NCBI GenBank assembly: GCA_021443605.1
Contig: JABUTQ010000044.1
Coordinates: 1 to 16,642 of the forward strand
DNA: 16,642 bases
Direction: 5' to 3'
Source: Bacteroidales bacterium
Lineage (GTDB): Bacteria; Bacteroidota; Bacteroidia; Bacteroidales; UBA932
Every line of letters starts with the position of its first letter. The first letter of the stretch is position 1. Below are positions 7,582 through 14,320 of this stretch, piece by piece. A program made the position numbers and the translations under genes. The notes under the pieces are model-generated. The model made no database searches. It was not told the DNA's origin and saw nothing but the letters and a program-made list of their open reading frames with translations.

Positions 7582-8175
7582 TTATCTCTTTCTCCTGAAA
7601 TCTACCATATATCGTGTCACTCCGGTATCTTTAAAAAGGGTAAATTCGGCAGAATCAAATGCATTTTTCTGAGACGAAAGGATAAATCCTCCCATAAAAT
7701 TTGGATTAGCAAGGATGAAATCTCGCGTGCAATCGTGAGCCACCTTGTCCAAAGAATCTCTAATTTCCTCACTTTCAGTTACTGAGAGAAGATCGCCTAT
7801 TGCAGCCATATTCTCTTTCCAACGGTTGAGTGCATCGTTGAGCGGCGTGCCGCCACTGTAACTGATAGTGTCTATATGAACTTTCAAATTCCCCGGCTCA
7901 AGGGCAACGAGCAGTTGCTGATAATAGTTCCTGTTCTCTTTCGAGATGGAAATGTGATACATTTGCCCGGAGTCTGCAGGTACCTTGAAAGCAAAACGGC
8001 CGTCTTTCACAACAGCCTTTATTACAGTCTCTTCCGTAGGGTGAGGACGGGGTACCATATATATGTTCATCCCATCGAAGGTGTGGGGGCAAGTCCCTTC
8101 CACAACCATCACCGGAGCACTATGGGAGCACCCTAAGACAAATAGTGGAATCAGAAGAGAAATCAACTTTTTCAT
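7582..8175 (-). CDS. DUF4369-like lipoprotein lacking a thioredoxin domain
   Basis: This is a 197-residue lipoprotein (LGCSHS, lipidated Cys16). Residues 23-105 follow the pattern of the DUF4369 domain, the beta-rich N-terminal part of many Bacteroidetes TlpA/AhpC-like thiol-disulfide proteins: VVEGTC, a central VVKDGRFAFKVP strand pair, then a tyrosine-rich segment. Residues 110-170 resemble the helical linker of the same proteins (DFILANPNFMGGFIL). Those proteins then continue into a thioredoxin fold with WCxxC. Here the chain stops at 197 with no CxxC, and the next gene begins 25 bases later, so no broken thioredoxin half lies downstream. The ATG is only 3 bases after the U-tract of a strong terminator, so expression probably needs read-through from the susCD unit. 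The role may be periplasmic binding; redox activity is unlikely. Confidence 0.68.
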   Translation of the reverse strand: MKKLISLLIPLFVLGCSHSAPVMVVEGTCPHTFDGMNIYMVPRPHPTEETVIKAVVKDGRFAFKVPADSGQMYHISISKENRNYYQQLLVALEPGNLKVHIDTISYSGGTPLNDALNRWKENMAAIGDLLSVTESEEIRDSLDKVAHDCTRDFILANPNFMGGFILSSQKNAFDSAEFTLFKDTGVTRYMVDFRRKR

Positions 8176-8178
8176 TAC

Positions 8179-8211
8179 AAAAAAATAAGGGCCGACCGAG
8201 CGGCCGGCCCT
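8179..8211 (-). terminator. Strong intrinsic terminator at the end of the susCD unit
   Basis: In the minus-strand RNA, AGGGCCGGCC pairs with GGTCGGCCCT around a GCTC tetraloop (hairpin 8211-8188, 10 bp with one G-U pair) and is followed by a U-rich run ending in seven U (8185-8179). It lies 20 bases after the stop of the third SusCD-unit gene and ends 3 bases before the ATG of the next gene. It should strongly reduce but perhaps not abolish transcription into the downstream genes. Confidence 0.88.
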
Positions 8212-8231
8212 AATCTAATGAGTAAGGTTTG

Positions 8232-9155
8232 TTATCTTTTGACCTTCTGAGCTTCAAGAACAACGCGCCAACCGCAATCGTCCCAGTCGCCACCGGCTCC
8301 CCAAGCACACCAAGAGGGGTCGTAGAGGGTCATATATTTGTCAGTGAGTCTGAGTACATAGTAAGCGCCTGATACACCGCAATCGCTCTTTCCTTGTGCA
8401 GGAATCATGACGTCGGTCTTCAATACACCTACCACTGCATCCTCAGGATGATCTTCGGCATAATCGAAATGGCCTTCTCCGTAAGTGCCTCTCTTGTTGC
8501 CGTTCTTGTCGTAAGAAACAGCCTTTGAGCCGTCATAGAAGAACTCCATAGTTTCATCCCCAACATCTTCGAAAGAGAAGGCTGCCCACCAAGAGATTCC
8601 GGTGAAAGACTCGGGAGTGTAACCTGCAGATGCATATTTCCAATATCCGTGTGCGCACATATCGCAGACTTTACCGCAATCTTTACGCAAGCCCCAAACC
8701 TTGGAAGCAGTCTTGTCTGCCTTGTCAACAGCGCCTGTGAGCCAGGTTGAAGACTCGAGGAATACGTTTGAAACGCTGAAGTACAACTTCTCGCTTGTAA
8801 CGATTTTTCCTTCAGAGATTCCCTGATAATATACATAGAAGTCACCATTTGCCTGATAGGTGATTGTATTGTTGTCGCTGCCTACAATCTTTTCACCGGC
8901 ACCCCACTGGAAATGCCAGTTGCCACCGACATCCTTGCGTGCGTTATTGAAAACGATGATCTGGTCGCCTTCAACAACACCGTCCATATTGGGGAACGGC
9001 TGCTCGATCGTGAGGGCTTTTGTGAGTTCTGCTGTAGAGATGGGAGTGCCTGCTCCATTTACATATTTCTCACGGAGAGATACGTCCTCGATAGGGTTGC
9101 AAGCAAGGAGAGATGCAGACAAAGCGCAGATTGATAATATCTTAATATATTTCAT
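8232..9155 (-). CDS. SusE/SusF-position lipoprotein, candidate surface glycan-binding protein
   Basis: This 307-residue lipoprotein (LLACN, lipidated Cys19, followed by PIED) is encoded 18 bases after susD. That is the slot normally held by SusE/SusF-like or other surface glycan-binding proteins. Residues about 50-130 look like a PKD or Ig-type beta domain (HFQWGAGE, ITYQANGDFYVYY, YFSVSNV). The C-terminal domain (about 135-305) is rich in tryptophan (139, 154, 172, 189, 190, 282, 285, 291, 296), as expected of a sugar-binding face. It also contains six cysteines (160, 164, 167, 259, 283, 294) that could form disulfides or a metal site. I do not recognise a family, so the binding role is inferred from position and composition. 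The terminator just downstream makes it the last gene of the strongly transcribed susCD unit. Confidence 0.72.
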   Translation of the reverse strand: MKYIKILSICALSASLLACNPIEDVSLREKYVNGAGTPISTAELTKALTIEQPFPNMDGVVEGDQIIVFNNARKDVGGNWHFQWGAGEKIVGSDNNTITYQANGDFYVYYQGISEGKIVTSEKLYFSVSNVFLESSTWLTGAVDKADKTASKVWGLRKDCGKVCDMCAHGYWKYASAGYTPESFTGISWWAAFSFEDVGDETMEFFYDGSKAVSYDKNGNKRGTYGEGHFDYAEDHPEDAVVGVLKTDVMIPAQGKSDCGVSGAYYVLRLTDKYMTLYDPSWCAWGAGGDWDDCGWRVVLEAQKVKR

Positions 9156-9173
9156 AATCGTTCGTTTTAAATG

Positions 9174-10964
9174 TTACATCTTTGTCCAATCGGTAAACAT
9201 AGCTGAAGCGTCCCAGCCCGGATTCTGCTTGATGACACCGTCGCTGATGTCGATTTCATCCTGAGGAATCGGCCAGTATCCTTCTGTAGCCTTCAGACGG
9301 GCTGCATAGTCATACTTAACCATAGGGGTAACGACAGCTGCGTTGATAACGTCAAAGCCGGTCTGCTTGTTGAGCAACTGACCTGCATATTCGAGTGACG
9401 GGCCTGACCAGCGGAGGATATCCCACCAGCGGAGAGACTCGAATGCAAACTCGTAGCGGCGCTCGTTGCGGAGATTTTCCACAGAGTATGCAACGTCTGC
9501 AAGACCGCTGCGGTTACGCACTGCGTTGAGACCGGTATTTGTCTCTGTGAGCTCTGAGTGCATAAGGAGAACATCTGCAAACCTGATGTGAATCAAGTCG
9601 TAGTTCTGCAGAAGCTGGTTTGAAGTCATTGAAGACGAACCGGGGTATCTCTGGAGGTTGAATGCGTAGATATTGCCGTTGTAATATGAGTTGATGTTGA
9701 TGTACTTCTTGTTGAAGTAACCGGTCTGCTCATAATATCTGTAAGAAACGGTGTAATCCGGCTCGCTGTCATCGAGCTTGCGGTCGAGGAGGATGTTTCC
9801 ATCTACGTTGGGATCGTAAGCAGTGTAAGACCAGATACTACCTGTAAGACGAGGGTCTTCTTTCTGATCGGGATTGATATAAGCCTGTTTTTCAGACCAT
9901 TCCTTCCATTCGTCAACCATTGCGGGAGATACAGGACCTGCACCCCAGCCGTTTCCGAAAGGATAGCTCTGCCTCTTGTCGAGGTTGTCGCCTGAAGGTG
10001 AATAGAACTGAGCCACAGTGTTTGAGAACTGAGTGTAAGTCCAGGTGCAACCCATATTGTGCTTGTTGGCAAAAATAGTCTCAGCAGCGGAGTTGTCTTC
10101 CCATTTGAGGTTGTGTTTCAAAACGTAGTTGTAACGGAGATCCTGATCGTTTGTCTCTGTCCACTGGTTTGAGTATGCCCAAAGGTTACGCTGATCCGTT
10201 ACGAGTTTGTAGCCTGATTTTTTAATTACGTCGTCAAGCCATTCCACTACCTGAGCTTTTGAAGTTCCATCGGGGAGAGTTTCTTTTGCATAACGGCCTG
10301 TGTAGAAGAGATATACTCTTGCCATGAAAGCTTCAGCGGCATATTTGTTGGCGTGTCCGGTCATAGGAGAGCCCTGCATATAAGCAACAGCGGGAAGCAA
10401 TTCAATAGCCTTTTTCAAGTCGTTCTCAATCAGTTGGTAAACTTCCTCGACGGTATTTCTCGGAATGTTTATGGCTTCGATGGTAGTCCTGACAGGAACA
10501 CCTCCGAATACCTGAGCGAGTTCATAGTATGCAAAAGCGCGGAGGAAATATGCTTCACCAAAGCAACGGTCTTTCTCACTGTCTGAAGACCAAGATTTTA
10601 CGTTGCCAAGGGTTGCAATCGCGTTGTTTGCGCGGTTGATGAGAGTGTAGCAACGGTCCCAAATACCGAGGAATCCGTTGAGGTTGTCCTTATAAAGGAG
10701 GAAGTTGGTTGCGCAGTTGCCTGAGTATGACAGGTTACCGCCGAGGCAATCGTCAGACGCGAGCTGTGCAATGTAGTACTCCGATGAATTTTCGGGAGAT
10801 TCGAAGAGAAGGTGCGCGTAGATGGCTGTAATCATCTCGTTGGCATCCTTTTCAGTTTCGGGGAAGTTGGCGGTTGTTTTAGAGGTAAGATTCTCTGTGT
10901 CAAGCCAATTGTTACAACCTGCCAGCAGAATAACCGAGAATAAAATTGTAAATATCTTTTTCAT
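9174..10964 (-). CDS. susD: SusD/RagB family outer-membrane lipoprotein
   Basis: This 596-residue lipoprotein (LLAGCNNWLD, lipidated Cys17) is of typical SusD length. The N-terminus continues with the usual SusD plan: short acidic start, NEMITAIYAHLL helix, then the TPR-like region with the conserved WDRCYTLINRANNAI and CFGEAYFLRAFAYYELAQVFGGVP segments (about 100-160). The C-terminal RagB/SusD part is marked by RNERRYEFAFESLRWWDILRW (about 505-525) and YWPIPQDEID near the end. SusD caps the SusC barrel and delivers glycan, or in RagB oligopeptide, into it. It begins 17 bases after the susC stop, so the two are co-transcribed. The sequence does not show which ligand is bound; the GH18 gene downstream hints at a GlcNAc-containing glycan. 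The symbol is a family name, not a claim of starch specificity. Confidence 0.95.
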   Translation of the reverse strand: MKKIFTILFSVILLAGCNNWLDTENLTSKTTANFPETEKDANEMITAIYAHLLFESPENSSEYYIAQLASDDCLGGNLSYSGNCATNFLLYKDNLNGFLGIWDRCYTLINRANNAIATLGNVKSWSSDSEKDRCFGEAYFLRAFAYYELAQVFGGVPVRTTIEAINIPRNTVEEVYQLIENDLKKAIELLPAVAYMQGSPMTGHANKYAAEAFMARVYLFYTGRYAKETLPDGTSKAQVVEWLDDVIKKSGYKLVTDQRNLWAYSNQWTETNDQDLRYNYVLKHNLKWEDNSAAETIFANKHNMGCTWTYTQFSNTVAQFYSPSGDNLDKRQSYPFGNGWGAGPVSPAMVDEWKEWSEKQAYINPDQKEDPRLTGSIWSYTAYDPNVDGNILLDRKLDDSEPDYTVSYRYYEQTGYFNKKYININSYYNGNIYAFNLQRYPGSSSMTSNQLLQNYDLIHIRFADVLLMHSELTETNTGLNAVRNRSGLADVAYSVENLRNERRYEFAFESLRWWDILRWSGPSLEYAGQLLNKQTGFDVINAAVVTPMVKYDYAARLKATEGYWPIPQDEIDISDGVIKQNPGWDASAMFTDWTKM

Positions 10965-10981
10965 ATTCTTTGCAAGTCGTT

Positions 10982-13900
10982 TTAGAATTTAAGATTGAGA
11001 CCAACCATAATTGTGCGTGCTGAAGGATAGTAACCAAGGTCAATTCCCTGAGCCCAAGCGTATTCGCCGTCTCCACCGTATCCGATTTCAGGATCCATTC
11101 CTGAGTACTTGGTGACTGTGAAGAGGTTCTGTCCTGTTACGAACAATCTGAGCTGTCCGAGAGGGATGTTCTTGAAAATCTTCTTGAAATCGCATCCAAG
11201 GGTAATGTTCTGGATCTTCCAGTAGTTGCCGTTTTCAATGTAAAGGTCTGAAATCTTGTTCCAGTTGTTTGAAGATGCGCTTGAAAGACGAGGGAACTTG
11301 TTAGACGAGCCTTCTCCTGTCCAACGCTGATAAATGTCAGTTGTAAAGTTGTTCAGAGGAGAAGAAGAGAAGTCGCGGTAGCATTTGAAAATCTCCTGTC
11401 CGAGAGCAGCGTAAGTTGTAACTGCTATGTCGAGCATTTTCCAACCGAAGTCGAATGAGAAACCGATTGTCCAATCAGGGTGGGGACTACCAAGCATTGT
11501 ACGGTCTTTTTCGTCAATCACACCGTCTTTGTTGGTGTCAACGTAGATAACGTCACCAGGCTGAGTCTTGTCTCCATTGATCTTGGCTCCGGTGTAGGCG
11601 TCTATCTCTTTCTGGTTCTGGAAGATACCTGCGGTCTTGTAGCCGTAGAAGTAACCCATCGGGTAACCAACTTCTGCGCGGAAGAGCTCTTCTGCACCTT
11701 CCCAAGGAACGCTTGTAGTACCGTGGATGATACCGTCGGCATTGGCAATCTTGGTAACGCGGTTCACATTGTGAGCTGTGCTGACGTTGAAGTCATAGTA
11801 CAAGTCTTTTCCGATTGATTCATTCCAGTGGAGTCCAACTTCAAAACCGGTATTGAGCACGTCACCACCGTTTACGCTTGCTGCAGATGCACCGTATGAG
11901 TAAAGAACAGGTGCAGTTACGAGCCAGTCTTTTGTGGTCTTGCGATACCAGTCAGCTTCGAGAGAGAGGCGGTTGTTGAAGAATCTTGCATCCAAACCGA
12001 TGTTGATCTGCTCTGAAGTTTCCCAGCTGAGGTCGGGGTTGGTGAGGCGGTAAGCGTAAGAACCTGTGCTGATGTCAGATTTGAGGGCCTTGTCACCAAA
12101 TGAATATCCGCCGTAACCTGCATTCGAAGTGATGAGTGAGAGCCACTGGAATCCTGATACGGAGCAGTTACCGTTCTGACCCCAAGAAGCGCGGATTTTC
12201 AAGAAATCGATTGCGTTTACGTTGAAGAAGTCTTCGTTAGACATTACCCAACCTGCTGATACTGAAGGGAAGAAGCCCCAGCGATGTCCGCGTGCGAATA
12301 CTGAAGAAGCATCTGCGCGGAGGATTACTGTTGCCATATATTTCTCTTTGTAGTTGTAATTGGCACGACCGAAGAATGAGAGGAGTTTATAAACCTGTGC
12401 AGGAGAACCGCTCATTGTGGCTGAACCTGAAACAGATGAAACGTTGCTCAAGTAAGCGTGCTTGAGGTCGTTGAAGTTTGAATTCTGGTTTGTTGCCGAG
12501 AGAGATTCACCCATTGAGTATTGCTCCATAGAGTGACCAATTGTGGCATCGAACGAGTGATCCTCAACCTTGCCGGAATAAGAAATGGTATTTTCCCAAG
12601 TCCAGCGGTTGTAGAGTGATTCAGACTGTGATACCTGGTCGTAAGCGTAAGCCACACCTTCCGTCAACTGGTGAACGGGGATGTAAGATCTTGAGCTTGA
12701 GCCGTTCATCATATAACCGAACTGTGATTTCAGTTTGAGGTCCTTGATAGGCTGCAACTCTGCGAATACGCTTGACTGGAGATAGTGACTCTTGCTCACA
12801 TTTTGGTTCATATAGTAATCCAAATATGCGATAGGGTTCTTTGAAGATGAGTTTGCAGTATCCCAGTTATAACCGTTGGCTTTCTGATCTGCTAAAACGT
12901 AATAGTTGCCTTCAGAGTTGTATGCACGCATCAGAGGGCTCATTACCAACATATTGTGAACGCCGTTCCAATAGATACCGCCTGTTCCGAACGAACCCTT
13001 TGTCTGAGAGAATCTGTAATTGATTGTCTCACCGACTGTCAGGATGTTGAGATCGTTCTTCTTGAAGATAACGTGCTTTGAATTGACGCGGAAGTTGTAG
13101 CGGTCCATGTGAGGAACTGCTGTGGGAACTCCCATTGTTGCGTCCTGGCCTGTATATGCAAAACCAAGGGCGAAAGTAGACATTGAGTTACCGCCGGTCA
13201 CGTTCACTGCGTGATTGTGTACAGAGGCATTCTTGTTCAAGATTTCCTTGAGCCAGTTTGTACCTGTCCAAGTACCGTCGTTGATGGCCTTGAGGTCAGC
13301 TGCGGGGAGGTAAGTTTCCCATTTGTTGGGCTCGAGACCATCCATTACTCTTGCTTCGTCCTGAATTGCCATATATTCCTGTGCAGTGAGCACTGTAGGG
13401 AGCTTGTAGATGTTCTGGACTCCGAAGTAACCGTCATACGATACCTCAAACTTGCCTTCTCGGCCTTGTTTTGTGGTAACGAGGATGACACCGTTTGCTG
13501 CACGTGTACCATAGATAGCTGCAGAAGCGGCATCCTTGAGCACGTCAACACGCTCAATGTCTGAAGGGTTCAGACCGTCGAGGCTACCACCTGCCACACC
13601 GTCAACTACAACGAGAGGTGCAGAGTCGCCGGTAGTACCGAAACCGCGGATGTTAACTTTGAATCCAGACTGGAGGAAACCGTTGTTTTGAACGATGTTC
13701 ACACCGGGAGACTGGCTTTGGAGGGCGCTCATTACATTGGTTGTGCTCAACTTTGCAATGTCGTCGCCTTTTACTTGGAGAGTGGAACCTGTCACAAGTT
13801 TTTTCTTCTGTGTGCCGTAACCAACAACTACGACATCTTCGAGAAACTCAACGTCGGCTTCGAGGACAACGCGGATGTCAGCGTTTTTGCCGACTGTCAC

Positions 13901-14140
13901 GTTTGCCGTCTTGTATCCAATCATTGAGATTGTGAGAGTTTTCCCAGATGCTACATTGATGGTGAAGTTACCATCAATATCAGTGGAAGTACCTGTCTGT
14001 GTGCCTGCAACAACCACGGACGCAGCCACGATGGGCTCGTTGTCGGTATCGACAACTTTACCTTTTACCGTAATGTTTTGGGCAAATGAGAAGATGCTTA
14101 GACTGAGAAACAGAATTAGAGTTAGTGCTTTTTTCATCAT
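10982..14140 (-). CDS. susC: SusC/RagA family TonB-dependent outer-membrane transporter
   Basis: From the ATG at 14140 this gives 1052 residues, normal for SusC. A signal peptide (MMKKALTLILF to SFAQ) is followed by a carboxypeptidase-regulatory-like domain (about 22-93), the SusC signature VVVGYGTQKKK (about 104-114), the plug (LVVVDGV, DVLKDAASAAIYGTRAANGVI) and a 22-strand-type barrel. An EF-hand-like calcium loop (DTNKDGVIDEKD) lies at 11539-11504. There is no STN domain, so signalling to an anti-sigma factor is unlikely. SusC imports oligomers through the outer membrane using TonB energy, with SusD as its lid. The open frame extends up to 14287 across a terminator, so that start is rejected. 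Other candidates are 14137 and 14164; the latter would be almost leaderless from the predicted promoter. The symbol denotes the family only. Confidence 0.93.
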   Translation of the reverse strand: MMKKALTLILFLSLSIFSFAQNITVKGKVVDTDNEPIVAASVVVAGTQTGTSTDIDGNFTINVASGKTLTISMIGYKTANVTVGKNADIRVVLEADVEFLEDVVVVGYGTQKKKLVTGSTLQVKGDDIAKLSTTNVMSALQSQSPGVNIVQNNGFLQSGFKVNIRGFGTTGDSAPLVVVDGVAGGSLDGLNPSDIERVDVLKDAASAAIYGTRAANGVILVTTKQGREGKFEVSYDGYFGVQNIYKLPTVLTAQEYMAIQDEARVMDGLEPNKWETYLPAADLKAINDGTWTGTNWLKEILNKNASVHNHAVNVTGGNSMSTFALGFAYTGQDATMGVPTAVPHMDRYNFRVNSKHVIFKKNDLNILTVGETINYRFSQTKGSFGTGGIYWNGVHNMLVMSPLMRAYNSEGNYYVLADQKANGYNWDTANSSSKNPIAYLDYYMNQNVSKSHYLQSSVFAELQPIKDLKLKSQFGYMMNGSSSRSYIPVHQLTEGVAYAYDQVSQSESLYNRWTWENTISYSGKVEDHSFDATIGHSMEQYSMGESLSATNQNSNFNDLKHAYLSNVSSVSGSATMSGSPAQVYKLLSFFGRANYNYKEKYMATVILRADASSVFARGHRWGFFPSVSAGWVMSNEDFFNVNAIDFLKIRASWGQNGNCSVSGFQWLSLITSNAGYGGYSFGDKALKSDISTGSYAYRLTNPDLSWETSEQINIGLDARFFNNRLSLEADWYRKTTKDWLVTAPVLYSYGASAASVNGGDVLNTGFEVGLHWNESIGKDLYYDFNVSTAHNVNRVTKIANADGIIHGTTSVPWEGAEELFRAEVGYPMGYFYGYKTAGIFQNQKEIDAYTGAKINGDKTQPGDVIYVDTNKDGVIDEKDRTMLGSPHPDWTIGFSFDFGWKMLDIAVTTYAALGQEIFKCYRDFSSSPLNNFTTDIYQRWTGEGSSNKFPRLSSASSNNWNKISDLYIENGNYWKIQNITLGCDFKKIFKNIPLGQLRLFVTGQNLFTVTKYSGMDPEIGYGGDGEYAWAQGIDLGYYPSARTIMVGLNLKF

Positions 14141-14172
14141 CTCTTTGGATAGTTTGTTTTTCATAAATTGCA

Positions 14173-14204
14173 CGAAGGTACTGCTTCTTTCACTAAAATA
14201 CAAC
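14173..14204 (-). promoter_or_regulatory. Promoter of the susC-susD-lipoprotein unit
   Basis: The minus strand has TACCTTCG (14180-14173), one mismatch from the Bacteroidetes -7 consensus TAnnTTTG. GTTG (14204-14201) lies 20 bases upstream, fitting the -33 element. Transcription would start near 14168-14166, about 27 bases before the preferred susC ATG. The promoter lies downstream of the terminator at 14244-14275, so susCD forms its own unit. I saw no convincing operator repeat in the 40 bases between them. Confidence 0.6.
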
Positions 14205-14243
14205 TTTAATTGCATTTTAGAGCACATTAGTATCATTTTGTTA

Positions 14244-14275
14244 TAAAAAAAGGCAAGGGCTGAACCCCCTGCCTT
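14244..14275 (-). terminator. Strong intrinsic terminator after the S9 peptidase gene
   Basis: In the minus-strand RNA, AAGGCAGGGG pairs with CCCTTGCCTT around a GTTCAG loop (hairpin 14275-14250, 10 bp with one G-U pair) and is followed by a run of U that overlaps the end of the stem. It lies 45 bases after the peptidase stop codon and upstream of the susC promoter, separating the peptidase operon from the glycan-uptake unit. Confidence 0.9.
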
Positions 14276-14320
14276 ATTGTTCAACATTATCCCTAAAATA
14301 GGTATATTATTATAACATAG

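Noticed and set aside
7582..8175. Possible frameshifted thioredoxin protein (pseudogene)
   Set aside because: Only 25 bases separate its stop from the next gene, leaving no room for a displaced thioredoxin domain. The frame is intact with a good signal peptide, so it is called as a complete short protein.
14141..14287. Extended N-terminus of the SusC reading frame starting at 14287
   Set aside because: The added residues are encoded across the terminator hairpin and the predicted promoter, and they precede a normal signal peptide. The start is placed at 14140, with 14137 or 14164 possible.
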